This document shows, piece after piece, positions 7,357 to 16,302 of a stretch of 48,710 nt of DNA. The stretch comes from Oscillibacter sp. (GTDB lineage Bacteria > Bacillota > Clostridia > Oscillospirales > Oscillospiraceae), in assembly GCA_017482345.1 (NCBI GenBank), contig JAFUNB010000031.1:1-48710 (forward strand). The letters run 5' to 3'. The notes under the pieces were generated by a model, which saw only the letters and a list, made by a program, of their open reading frames with translations, was not told the DNA's origin and searched no databases. Position 1 is the first letter of the stretch, and the number at the start of each line of letters is the position of its first letter. The position numbers and the translations under genes were made by a program.

Positions 7357-8067
7357 TCAGCCGCCTAAGTAAGCCTTCTTGATGGCGGGGCTCTCCAGCA
7401 GCTCGTGGCCGGTGCCGGAAGTGACGATGCGGCCGGTCTCCAGAACGTAGCCGCGGTCAGCCACGGACAGGGCGGCCTGGGCGTTCTGCTCCACCAGCAA
7501 AATGGTGGTGCCGGCCTTGTGCAGCTCCTGAATGATCTCAAAGATCTGCTCCACCAGAATGGGGGCCAGACCCATAGAGGGCTCGTCCAGCATCAGCAGC
7601 TTGGGATGGCTCATCAGCGCGCGGCCCATGGCCAGCATCTGCTGCTCGCCGCCGGAGAGGGTGCCGGCCACCTGTCTGCGGCGCTCCTCCAGACGGGGGA
7701 ACAGGCTGAACACGTGATCCAGGTCGGCGTCGATGCCGGCCTTGCCCTGGGTGAAGGCGCCCATCTCCAGGTTTTCCTGCACAGTCATCTGCAGGAAAAT
7801 ACGGCGGCCCTCCGGAACCATGGCCAGACCCTTGGACACGATCTTGTGGCAGGGGAAGCGGCTCAGGTGCTCGTCCATGAAGGTGATGGAGCCGGTCTTG
7901 CTGTGCAGCAGGCCGGAGATGGTGTTCAGTGTGGTGGACTTGCCGGCGCCGTTGGCGCCGATCAGGGTGACGATCTCGCCCTCGTTGACCTCGAAGGAGA
8001 CACCCTTGACGGCATGAATGCTGCCGTAGTAGACGTTGATGTCTTCAACTTTCAAAATGGGAGCCAT
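7357..8067 (-). CDS. livF: Branched-chain/hydrophobic amino-acid ABC transporter, ATPase LivF
   Basis: A 236-residue ATPase that powers the importer as a LivG/LivF heterodimer on the inner face of the membrane. Walker A GANGAGKST is at residues 37-45, the signature is LSGGEQQML, and Walker B is LLMLDEPSMGL. The short length and VEQNAQAALSVADRGYVLETG are typical of LivF. It is the last gene of the livJHMGF operon, three bases after livG. A good ribosome site (GGAGGCG) precedes ATG. Confidence 0.95.
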   Translation of the reverse strand: MAPILKVEDINVYYGSIHAVKGVSFEVNEGEIVTLIGANGAGKSTTLNTISGLLHSKTGSITFMDEHLSRFPCHKIVSKGLAMVPEGRRIFLQMTVQENLEMGAFTQGKAGIDADLDHVFSLFPRLEERRRQVAGTLSGGEQQMLAMGRALMSHPKLLMLDEPSMGLAPILVEQIFEIIQELHKAGTTILLVEQNAQAALSVADRGYVLETGRIVTSGTGHELLESPAIKKAYLGG

Positions 8068-8070
8068 GCG

Positions 8071-8916
<846 letters not shown>

Positions 8917-8919
8917 AGG

Positions 8920-9960
8920 TCAAGCAGCCTCCTTTTCACGGTTTTTCAGGGAGAAGCGGGAGAACCAGGAACGCAGGGTGGCGTTGTTGGTGGTCAGCAT
9001 CACCAGGATCAGCACGATGGCGTACACCAGCATGCGGTAGTCAGCGAAGGTACGCAGCATCTCGGGCAGCACCGTCAGAGCGGCGGCGGCCACGATGGAG
9101 CCCAGCATGTTGCCCTGACCGCCCAGAACCACGAACACCAGCACCAGGATGGAGGTATTGAAGTCGAACTTGTTGGCCATGATGGTGGAATAGTTCATGG
9201 CGAACAGGGTGCCTGCGGCGCCGGCCAGAGCGGCGGAGGTGACGAAGGCCATCATCTTGTAGTGGGTGACGTGGAGGCCGATGCTCTCCGCGGCGATGTG
9301 GTTGTCGCGGATGGCCATGATGGCACGGCCGGCGCGGCTGTTTACCAGATTGAACACGATGATCAGGGTGATCATCACCAGAATGAAGCCGGCGGTGAAG
9401 GTGGAGATCTTCTGGATGCCGCCGATGCCCATGGGGCCCTCGATGATGAGCTTGCCGCCCTCGGCCAGATTGGTCTTGTCGCTGAGGAGGCTGAACTGCA
9501 TGCCGTTCTTGTCGATGCCCACATACAGGTTGTTGAAAATGCTCTTGATGATCTCGCCGAAGGCCAGCGTCACGATGGCCAGATAGTCGCCGTTGAGACG
9601 CAGGACGGGAATGCCGATCAGGAAGCCGGCAATACCGGCGAAGGCAGCGCCTACAGCCAGACCCACAGCCAGACGCAGGGGAGCGGCGGGGATCACGTTC
9701 TGCAGGGCGATGGCGGCGGTGACGCCGGTGAAGGCGCCCACACTCATGAAGCCGGCGTGGCCCAAACTCAGCTCGCCCAGGATGCCGACGGTCAGGTTCA
9801 GGGAGATGGCCATGACCACGTAAGCGCAGATAGGCACCAGCATGCCCTTCAGAGAGGAGCTGAGGGAGCCTTTCATCACCTGCAGCAGCACGTAGGCCAG
9901 AATGACCACGCCATAGGTCGCAAAGTTCTTGCGGGTGGTTTTGTTGAGTTTCAATTTCAT
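8920..9960 (-). CDS. livM: Branched-chain/hydrophobic amino-acid ABC transporter, permease LivM
   Basis: A 346-residue membrane permease with about eight to ten hydrophobic segments and the LivM family marks LGELSLGHAGFMSVGAF and NGDYLAIVTLAFGEI. The start at 9960 (MKLKLNK) has GAGGTGG upstream. An in-frame ATG at 9999 lies inside the livH end and is rejected. It pairs with LivH to form the pore. Confidence 0.95.
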   Translation of the reverse strand: MKLKLNKTTRKNFATYGVVILAYVLLQVMKGSLSSSLKGMLVPICAYVVMAISLNLTVGILGELSLGHAGFMSVGAFTGVTAAIALQNVIPAAPLRLAVGLAVGAAFAGIAGFLIGIPVLRLNGDYLAIVTLAFGEIIKSIFNNLYVGIDKNGMQFSLLSDKTNLAEGGKLIIEGPMGIGGIQKISTFTAGFILVMITLIIVFNLVNSRAGRAIMAIRDNHIAAESIGLHVTHYKMMAFVTSAALAGAAGTLFAMNYSTIMANKFDFNTSILVLVFVVLGGQGNMLGSIVAAAALTVLPEMLRTFADYRMLVYAIVLILVMLTTNNATLRSWFSRFSLKNREKEAA

Positions 9961-9970
9961 AGCAGCCACC

Positions 9971-10852
9971 TCACACTTTCTCATGGATCTGCTTGCCAAG
10001 CAGGCCGGCAGGCTTCACCAGCAGCACCACGATCAGCACGGCGAACACCACGGCGTCGCTGAGCTGGGTGGAGATGTAGGCCTTGGCAAAGATCTCGATA
10101 ACGCCCAGCAGCAGACCGCCCAGCAGAGCGCCGGGGATGGAGCCGATGCCGCCGAAGACCGCGGCGGTAAAGGCCTTGATGCCGGGCATGGAGCCGGTGG
10201 TGGGCACCAGGGTGGGATACGCGGAGCACAGCAGCACGCCGGCGATGGCAGCCAGACCGGAGCCGATGGCAAAGGTCATGGAGATGGTGGCGTTGACGTT
10301 GATGCCCATCAGCTGGGCGGCGCCCTTATCCTCGGAGCAGGCGCGCATGGCCTTGCCCATTCTGGTGTTGCCGGTGAACCAGGTCAGCGCCAGCATGATG
10401 ATCACGCAGGCGGCGATGGTGACGATGGTGACGTGGGAGATGGTCAGCTGGCCGCCGAACATCTCGATCTTGCCATTGCCCACCACGGAGGGGAACACCT
10501 TGGGGTTGGAGGACCACAGCAGCAGAGCGGTGTTCTGCAGGAAGTAGCTGACGCCGATGGCGGTGATCAGAACGGCCAGGGAGGGAGCGGCGCGCAGAGG
10601 CTTATAGGCCAGCCGCTCCACCAGCATACCCAGAACGGTGCAGACGAGCATGGCCAGCACCACGCCTGCCAGCGGGGGCAGGGAGAAGCGGGACACAGCG
10701 TAGAAGCAGATGTACGCGCCCACCATGATGACGTCGCCGTGGGCGAAGTTCAGCATTTTGGCGATACCATAGACCATGGTGTAGCCAAGGGCGATGATGG
10801 CGTAGATGCTGCCCAAACTGATTCCGCTGATGAGGAAATTCAGAAAGGTCAT
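9971..10852 (-). CDS. livH: Branched-chain/hydrophobic amino-acid ABC transporter, permease LivH
   Basis: A 293-residue permease starting MTFLNFLISGISLGSIYAII, the standard LivH N-terminus. AGAGGTG sits six bases before the ATG. The internal ALGYTMVYGIAKMLNFAHGD and AFTAAVFGGIGSIPGALLGG blocks are family-typical. It is separated from livJ by 155 bases of structured intergenic sequence, and is followed by livM after 10 bases. Confidence 0.95.
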   Translation of the reverse strand: MTFLNFLISGISLGSIYAIIALGYTMVYGIAKMLNFAHGDVIMVGAYICFYAVSRFSLPPLAGVVLAMLVCTVLGMLVERLAYKPLRAAPSLAVLITAIGVSYFLQNTALLLWSSNPKVFPSVVGNGKIEMFGGQLTISHVTIVTIAACVIIMLALTWFTGNTRMGKAMRACSEDKGAAQLMGINVNATISMTFAIGSGLAAIAGVLLCSAYPTLVPTTGSMPGIKAFTAAVFGGIGSIPGALLGGLLLGVIEIFAKAYISTQLSDAVVFAVLIVVLLVKPAGLLGKQIHEKV

Positions 10853-10888
10853 AAGATACACCTCTTGTTTCGTAGTTGATACGGCAGT

Positions 10889-10983
10889 GCGTATCTGAAA
10901 ACCGCCGGGCAAACGGAGATTTTCAGATACGCGCTGTATAAGGAAAGGGCCGGGGAGGCCGGAGCGGCGAAATGCCGCTCCGG
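10889..10983 (-). other. Two stem-loops between livJ and livH
   Basis: The gap holds a perfect 13-bp inverted repeat GCGTATCTGAAAA (10889-10901 and 10920-10932, 18-base loop) and a perfect 10-bp CCGGAGCGGC stem (10959-10968 and 10974-10983, 5-base loop). Neither has a run of T on the minus strand. They may partly terminate transcription or protect the livJ end of the message, so that the binding protein is made in excess. This is an inference based on position. Confidence 0.6.
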
Positions 10984-11007
10984 ACCCGTGCCGGCTGAAA
11001 TGACAGA

Positions 11008-12174
11008 TTAGTCGAGGCCGACGTAAGCGCCGTTCTCGATGACCATGCCCTTGGGGCTCTTGGAAACGGCACCGGAGGCGTCCCAAGTCATGCCGTCGCC
11101 GGTCAGACCGTTGAAGGTCATGGAGGTGAACTGCTCGATCATCAGACCGCACAGCTCCTCGGCGCTCATGTCGGGAGTGGCGCCGGCAGCTTCCAGAGCC
11201 TGCTTGTAAGCGTAGACGCAGTCATAGCCGTCAGCGGCGAACTGGTTGGGGATCTCGTTGAAGCGCTTCTGATACTCAGCGACGAAAGCCTTGGTGGCCT
11301 CGTCATCAGAGTCAGCGTTGAAGGGAGTCAGCAGCATAACGCCCTCAGCCAGAGCGGCGTCAAAGCCTTCCATGGTCAGGATGCCGTCCATGCCGTCCAC
11401 GCCGAACCACTTGGGAGCATAGCCCATGTTGGAGGCCTGAGCGAAGATCAGGGAAGCGGGCTGATAGTACATGGGCAGGAACACCAGATCGGCGCCGGCC
11501 TTCTGAGCGTCAGACAGCTGGACGGAGAAGTCGGTGTCGTTGCCGTCGGCGAAGGTGGTGTCGGAGACGATCTCCAGACCCAGCTCAGCGGCCTTGGCGG
11601 TGAAGGTGTCGTGGATGCCCTTGGAATACACGTCGTCGTTCTTCCAGATGATGGCGATCTTGGTGCCCAGAGTCTTGTCAGCGATGTACTGAGCGGAAGC
11701 GGAGCCCTGGTTGGGGTCCATGAAGCACATCTGGAACATGTTGTCCTTGCCCTCGGTGGTGGCGGTGGAGGAGGCGGAGGGAGTCAGGGCGAAGATGCGG
11801 TCAGCATAGGTCTCGGCAGCGGTAGCCTCGCAGGGCTTGGAGGTGACGGAACCCAGGGAGATCTGCATGCCCCAGTCCTTCAGGGCATTGTAGGCGTTGA
11901 CGGCCTTCTCGGGGTCGTGGGTGTCGTCCTCGTACTTCAGCTCGAACTGGATGCCGCCCATGGCGTTGATCTCGTCAACAGCGATCTGGGCGCCGTTCTT
12001 GGCTGCGTTGCCGTAAATGGCTGCGCCGCCGGTCAGGGGGCCGGTACCGCCCAGCATAAAGGCGGCAGCGCCGGACTCAGAGCCGGAGGAGGGGGCTTCT
12101 TCCTTACCGCCGCAGGCGGCCAGAGACAGGACCATGATCATAGCCATGGCAAGGCAAGCAAACTTCTTTTTCAT
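11008..12174 (-). CDS. livJ: ABC transporter amino-acid-binding lipoprotein (LivJ/LivK type)
   Basis: A 388-residue extracellular binding protein. It begins with a lipoprotein signal peptide (MKKKFACLAMAMIMVLSLAACGG; the lipobox Cys is about residue 21), followed by a Ser/Gly linker. The mature domain is the type I periplasmic-binding fold of the Leu/Ile/Val family (GPLTGGAAIYGNAAKNGAQIAVDEIN). It captures the substrate and delivers it to LivH/LivM. AAGGAG precedes ATG. It is the first gene of the operon. Ligand identity cannot be read; branched-chain or other hydrophobic amino acids are usual for the family. Confidence 0.95.
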   Translation of the reverse strand: MKKKFACLAMAMIMVLSLAACGGKEEAPSSGSESGAAAFMLGGTGPLTGGAAIYGNAAKNGAQIAVDEINAMGGIQFELKYEDDTHDPEKAVNAYNALKDWGMQISLGSVTSKPCEATAAETYADRIFALTPSASSTATTEGKDNMFQMCFMDPNQGSASAQYIADKTLGTKIAIIWKNDDVYSKGIHDTFTAKAAELGLEIVSDTTFADGNDTDFSVQLSDAQKAGADLVFLPMYYQPASLIFAQASNMGYAPKWFGVDGMDGILTMEGFDAALAEGVMLLTPFNADSDDEATKAFVAEYQKRFNEIPNQFAADGYDCVYAYKQALEAAGATPDMSAEELCGLMIEQFTSMTFNGLTGDGMTWDASGAVSKSPKGMVIENGAYVGLD

Positions 12175-12205
12175 CGTGATTTCTCCTTTTCTTGCAGGAT
12201 GAATT

Positions 12206-12247
12206 ATTATACAAAAAAGCGGCTCCGCCCATCAGCGGAACCGCTTT
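12206..12247 (-). terminator. Terminator upstream of livJ, overlapping a possible livJ -10 box
   Basis: A 13-bp AAAGCGGCTCCGC stem (12216-12228 with 12235-12247, one wobble) runs into TTTTTTG on the minus strand and so ends the small gene that stops at 12263. Immediately after the T run is TATAAT (12206-12211), a possible livJ -10 box with a poor -35 (TGATGG). livJ may therefore be read from its own weak or activated promoter, from read-through, or from both. Confidence 0.7.
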
Positions 12248-12262
12248 GCTGTATCGAAACAG

Positions 12263-12520
12263 TTAAACGCGTGTTCGCATTATGGGCATATGCGTGTCAG
12301 ACCGGACGGATACGGCTACCAGTACGATAACTACGGATACGGCCAGGGATACGCGTACGATCGCCAGGCATACTACCGCGCAAATAATAATGGACGCCAC
12401 AATAATGGCGTCCACGATACGGGCGATGGCATTGCTGGTATAAGCGCAGGCGAAAGAAGCCTCTGCCTGATAAGCAGATGCGGAATGAGACATCTTCTGA
12501 CAATAAGAAGTGTACATCAT
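12263..12520 (-). CDS. Small hydrophobic protein, 85 aa, unknown function
   Basis: Not recognised. It is supported by its control signals: a near-consensus promoter, AAAGGAG eight bases before the ATG, and a terminator just after the stop. The N-terminal third is polar (SHSASAYQAEASFACAYTSN). Residues ~35-72 form one or two Val/Ile/Ala-rich membrane segments with a short charged break, built partly on a repeated CCGTATCC-like DNA motif. It ends with a basic tail. It may be a small membrane protein or a secreted peptide. The opposite strand also has a Gly/Tyr-rich open frame, but without a ribosome site. Confidence 0.5.
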   Translation of the reverse strand: MMYTSYCQKMSHSASAYQAEASFACAYTSNAIARIVDAIIVASIIICAVVCLAIVRVSLAVSVVIVLVAVSVRSDTHMPIMRTRV

Positions 12521-12562
12521 AACGGCGGCTCCTTTCTGAAGTAATACCTTGGATTGTCTAAT

Positions 12563-12591
12563 ATTGTACTTATTTAGCCCGGTAAAGTCAA
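12563..12591 (-). promoter_or_regulatory. Promoter of the small hydrophobic protein gene
   Basis: Minus strand: TTGACT (12586-12591), a 17-base spacer, TACAAT (12563-12568). Confidence 0.8.
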
Positions 12592-12672
12592 TCGGTGTTT
12601 TGACGGAAAATTTACGGAAAAGCGCTGGTTATTTACCTGCCTTTGTGGAAAAGCAATAAACGAGGGGCGGAC

Positions 12673-12680
12673 AAACGTTT
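12673..12680. promoter_or_regulatory. Upstream AAACGTTT half of a possible LacI-type operator pair
   Basis: AAACGTTT centred about 63 bases before the predicted start of the ABC exporter transcript. The flanks (AC left, TTTG right) are less symmetric than at the downstream site. It could act with the 12758-12775 site, 90 bases away, in a loop. Confidence 0.4.
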
Positions 12681-12705
12681 TTTGAGGACGGACGCGGAAA
12701 GAGCA

Positions 12706-12733
12706 TTGACTTGGGCGGGAGATGTGATATATA
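12706..12733 (+). promoter_or_regulatory. Promoter of the ABC exporter operon
   Basis: TTGACT (12706-12711), a 16-base spacer, TATATA (12728-12733). The operator-like palindrome lies about 27 bases after the predicted start. Confidence 0.75.
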
Positions 12734-12757
12734 GTTTTTATATCGGTAGTTTACGTG

Positions 12758-12775
12758 AACGCAAACGTTTGCGTT
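12758..12775. promoter_or_regulatory. LacI-type operator (perfect 18-bp palindrome)
   Basis: AACGCAAACGTTTGCGTT is a perfect palindrome with the CG centre typical of LacI/CcpA family operators. It sits between the promoter and the ribosome site of the ABC exporter. The same AAACGTTT core occurs near the LacI gene at 22901-22914 and 23115-23128. A TTTTTT run follows, but a 9-bp stem without loop is an unlikely terminator. Confidence 0.72.
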
Positions 12776-12795
12776 TTTTGGAGGGAGGGGGAGAA

Positions 12796-14505
12796 ATGCA
12801 TACCGTTCTGGGATATTTGCGACCGTACCGGTTTCGGGTGGCCGTGGGTGTGACCATCAAGTTTTCCGCGGCGGTCTTTGAGCTGGCGCTGCCCCTGCTC
12901 CTGGCCCATGTGCTGGACGATCTGGTGCCGCTGGGCGATGTGTCCGCCATCTGGCGGACGGGCGTCATCATGCTGCTGCTGGCCTTCGGCGCGGCGGCAG
13001 CCAACATCACCGCCAACCGCATGGCGGCCTGGGTGTCCATGCGGATGACCGAGACGCTGCGCAACGACCTCTACCGGCAGGTGGAGCGGCTCTCCTGTGC
13101 CCAGCTGGACCGGTTCACCATCTCCTCGCTGGTGTCCCGCCTGACCAACGACACCTACCACGTCCACCAGATGTTCGACAAGGTGCAGCGGGGCGGCATC
13201 CGGGCGCCCATGCTGGTGCTGGGCGGATTGGTGCTGACCTTCTTTCAGGATCCGGTGCTGGCACTGGTGCAGCTGCTGGTCTGTTCGGCCACGTTCGTCA
13301 CCATCTGGCTGGTGACGAAAAAGAGCATCCCTTTCTATGCGAAGGCTCAGACGGCGGTGGACACCGTGGTGCGCATCATCCGGGAAAATGCCTCCGGCGT
13401 CCGCTGCATCAAGGCGTTGGCCTGTCAGGGCCAAGAGCGGGAGCGCTTCGCCTCCGCCAATGAGACGGCCCGGGACGCGGAGATCACCGCCGGCGTGTCC
13501 ATGGCGGCGGCCAACCCCATGACGAACTTCCTGCTGAATCTGGGACTGGTGTGCGTGGTGCTGGTGGGTGCTGTCCGGGTGGATCAGGGTGCCATGAAGT
13601 CCGGCAGCATCGTGGCCTTCCTGTCCTATTTCACCCTCATTCAGACCGCCACCCTCGGTATGGCCAAGATCTTTGTGAAGATCAGCAAGGGCGCCGCCTC
13701 CGCCCGCCGCATTGAAGAGGTGCTGCTGGCACCGCAGGAACAGCAGATCCGCGAAAACGGCCGGGAATTTTCCACAGACCTCGGCATGGAGCAGGCGTCC
13801 TTCTCCTATCTGGGCGTGGAAAACGACCTGCGGGACGCCTCCTTCTCTCTGGAGCGGGGCCAGACCCTGGGCATTCTCGGCCCCACCGGCAGCGGCAAGA
13901 CCACGCTGGTCAGCCTGCTGCTGCGGCTGTATGACGCCGATGACGGCGTGATTTGGGTCAGCGGACGGGACGCGGCCGCACAGCCCATGCAGGAGCTGCG
14001 CAACCGGTTTGGCGTGGTGTTCCAGAGCGATATGCTGCTGACGGAGAGCATCTATGAAAATATCTCCTTCCTGCGGGATCTACCGGAGGAGGATGTGATC
14101 GCCGCCGCCAAAACGGCGCAGGTGTGGGACTTCATCACCTCACTGCCTCAGGGTCTGCAGACCCGGGTGGACATCCGGGGTGCCAACCTCTCCGGCGGCC
14201 AGCGGCAGCGGCTGCTCATCGCCCGGGCGCTGGCGGCGAAGCCGGACATTCTGGTGCTGGACAGCGCGGACAGCGCGCTGGACTACCGGACGGCGGCCCA
14301 GCTGTACGCCGCCATCCGGCGGGACTGCCCCGGCACGACCCTTGTTATCATCTCCGAGCGTGTGGCCTCCCTGCGGGAGGCAGACCGCATCCTGGTGCTG
14401 GAGGACGGCCGCATCACCCATCAGGGCTGCCACGACCAGCTGGTGGAGCACTGCGGCCGCTACCGGCGGATGGCGCAGCTGCAGATGGGAGGTGGGCAGG
14501 CATGA
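12796..14505 (+). CDS. ABC exporter half-transporter with degenerate ATP site
   Basis: A 569-residue half-transporter: a six-helix membrane domain (~1-320) plus an ATPase domain. Walker A GPTGSGKTT is at 362-370 and the signature LSGGQRQRL is intact. The catalytic Glu after Walker B is replaced by Ser (LVLDSADSALD, D489-S490), and the H-loop His is replaced by Glu (ISERVAS, E521). This marks it as the degenerate-site partner of a heterodimeric exporter of the TM287/288 or BmrCD type. GGAGGGAGGGGGAGAA precedes ATG. The next gene overlaps as ATGA and encodes the partner. Substrate unknown. Confidence 0.93.
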   Translation: MHTVLGYLRPYRFRVAVGVTIKFSAAVFELALPLLLAHVLDDLVPLGDVSAIWRTGVIMLLLAFGAAAANITANRMAAWVSMRMTETLRNDLYRQVERLSCAQLDRFTISSLVSRLTNDTYHVHQMFDKVQRGGIRAPMLVLGGLVLTFFQDPVLALVQLLVCSATFVTIWLVTKKSIPFYAKAQTAVDTVVRIIRENASGVRCIKALACQGQERERFASANETARDAEITAGVSMAAANPMTNFLLNLGLVCVVLVGAVRVDQGAMKSGSIVAFLSYFTLIQTATLGMAKIFVKISKGAASARRIEEVLLAPQEQQIRENGREFSTDLGMEQASFSYLGVENDLRDASFSLERGQTLGILGPTGSGKTTLVSLLLRLYDADDGVIWVSGRDAAAQPMQELRNRFGVVFQSDMLLTESIYENISFLRDLPEEDVIAAAKTAQVWDFITSLPQGLQTRVDIRGANLSGGQRQRLLIARALAAKPDILVLDSADSALDYRTAAQLYAAIRRDCPGTTLVIISERVASLREADRILVLEDGRITHQGCHDQLVEHCGRYRRMAQLQMGGGQA

Positions 14506-16244
14506 AACAGTCTGTTCTGCGGCGGCTGAGCCGCTTCCTGCGGCCCTATCAGACGAAGCTCCTGCTCCTGATGGCGCTGCTGATCTCCTCCAACCTGCTG
14601 GCGCTGATCGCGCCCATGTTGTCCGGCTGGGCAGTGGGCGCCATCGAAGCCGGCCCGGGCCGCATCGATTTTTCCACAGTGCTGTGGAACTGCCTGGGCA
14701 TGCTGGCCTGCTACGCCGGCGCGTCGATCCTGAACTACCGCATCTCGGCGGGCCTCATCTCCATCGGTCAGCGAGTTTCCCATGACCTGCGAAAGGCGGC
14801 CTTTGACCGCATGAGCGAGCTGCCAGTGGAGTATTTTGACACCCACCCCGCCGGCGACCTCATCAGCCGCATCTGCTACGATGTGGATACAGTGAACGCC
14901 ACCATCTCCACGGATATCCTCCAGATCGCCACCAGCTGCCTGACGGTGGTGGGCTCCTTTGTCATGCTGCTGATCCTCTCGCCGAGGCTGACGGGCGTCT
15001 TCCTCGTGACCGTACCCCTGTCCGCAGTGCTGACCCGCTTCCAGATGAAGCGGATCCACCCACTGTACCGCCGCCGGTCCCGTGAGCTGGGCGCGCTGAA
15101 CGGCTTTGCGGAGGAGCGGATCGGCCGCCAGCAGGCCATCCGGGTCTACGGCGTGGAGCAGGCGGATCAGGCCCGGTTCGAGGCCAATAACGCCGCGGCC
15201 TCCGAGGCCTATTACCACGCGGACACCGCCAGCGCGGCCCTGGGCCCCTCCGTGAACTTTATCAACAATCTGTCCCTGGCCTTTATCAGCGTGTTCGGCT
15301 CCCTCATGTACTTAAACGGCACACTGCTGCTCAGCAGTCTCACGTCCTTCGTGCTGTACTCCCGCAAGTTCTCCGGCCCCATCCGGGAGGCCGCCAACCT
15401 GCTCAGCGAGCTGCAGGCCTCGGCCGCGGCGGCGGAGCGGGTGCTGGATCTGCTGGATGAGCCGATGGAGGCGGGGGACTGCCGGGATGCCGTGGAGGCG
15501 GACGACCTGCGGGGCGACATCCGCTTTGACGGCGTGGACTTCGCCTACGAGCCGGACCAGCCGGTGCTGCGGAATTTCACCGCCCACATTCCCGCCGGCA
15601 GCCTTGCGGCCGTGGTGGGCCCCACCGGCGCCGGCAAGACCACGCTGGTCAGCCTGCTGCTGCGGTACTACGCGCCCCAGAGCGGCTCCATCACCGTGGA
15701 CGGTGTGCCCATCAGCCGCTACAGCCGGGACGGTCTGCGCCGCCGGCTGGCGCTGGTGCTGCAGGACACCTGGCTCTTCGGCGGCACCATCGCGGAGAAC
15801 ATCGCCTATGGTACGCCGAACGCCACCCGGGAGCAGATCGTGCAGGCGGCGAAGGACGCACATATCCACCGCTTCATCACCTCGCTGCCGGAGGGCTACG
15901 ACACCGTGCTCACCGACGAGGGCGCCGGAATCTCCAAGGGCCAACGGCAGCTGCTGGCCATCGCCCGATGCTTCCTGACAGACGCGGACATCGTCATTCT
16001 GGACGAGGCTACCTCCAACGTGGACACGGAGACGGAGGGCGCCATCAGCCGGGCCATGGACGCCCTGCGGCAGGGGCGCACCTGCTTCGTCATCGCCCAC
16101 CGGCTGGCCACCATCCGGGGCGCCGACTGCATCCTGGTGCTGGACGGCGGCCGCGTGGCCGAGCAGGGCACCCACGAGGAGCTGCTGGAACAAGGCGGCA
16201 TCTACGCGGGATTGTACGCCGCCCAGTGGGGGCAAGTGCTGTAA
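14502..16244 (+). CDS. ABC exporter half-transporter, catalytic partner
   Basis: A 580-residue partner with six membrane helices and a complete ATPase core: Walker A GPTGAGKTT (373-381), Walker B ILDEATS with catalytic E502, and H-loop IAHRLAT with H533. Its signature is altered to ISKGQ (477-481). Because sites form across the dimer, its Walker residues meet the intact LSGGQ of the upstream protein to give one working site. Its ISKGQ meets the Ser/Glu-substituted site to give the degenerate one. The two genes therefore match as a heterodimer. GGGAGG precedes ATG, and a terminator follows. Confidence 0.94.
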   Translation: MKQSVLRRLSRFLRPYQTKLLLLMALLISSNLLALIAPMLSGWAVGAIEAGPGRIDFSTVLWNCLGMLACYAGASILNYRISAGLISIGQRVSHDLRKAAFDRMSELPVEYFDTHPAGDLISRICYDVDTVNATISTDILQIATSCLTVVGSFVMLLILSPRLTGVFLVTVPLSAVLTRFQMKRIHPLYRRRSRELGALNGFAEERIGRQQAIRVYGVEQADQARFEANNAAASEAYYHADTASAALGPSVNFINNLSLAFISVFGSLMYLNGTLLLSSLTSFVLYSRKFSGPIREAANLLSELQASAAAAERVLDLLDEPMEAGDCRDAVEADDLRGDIRFDGVDFAYEPDQPVLRNFTAHIPAGSLAAVVGPTGAGKTTLVSLLLRYYAPQSGSITVDGVPISRYSRDGLRRRLALVLQDTWLFGGTIAENIAYGTPNATREQIVQAAKDAHIHRFITSLPEGYDTVLTDEGAGISKGQRQLLAIARCFLTDADIVILDEATSNVDTETEGAISRAMDALRQGRTCFVIAHRLATIRGADCILVLDGGRVAEQGTHEELLEQGGIYAGLYAAQWGQVL

Positions 16245-16250
16245 ATACGC

Positions 16251-16287
16251 AAAAAAAGATGACCGGCAATGCCGGTCATCTTTTTTT
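16251..16287. terminator. Bidirectional terminator
   Basis: A 17-base AAAAAAAGATGACCGGC arm, an AAT loop and the complementary arm ending in seven T. It serves the ABC operon and the convergent dehydrogenase gene. Confidence 0.95.
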
Positions 16288-16302
16288 GCATAGGTTGATG
16301 GA

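Noticed and set aside
12290-12544. Gly/Tyr-rich 84-codon frame on the plus strand
   Set aside because: No ribosome site or promoter in the plus direction. The minus strand has promoter, ribosome site and terminator for a competing gene.
12758-12780. Palindrome plus T run as a terminator before the ABC exporter
   Set aside because: A perfect palindrome with no loop and an AAACGTTT centre fits an operator better, and it lies inside the leader of a gene that needs to be read.
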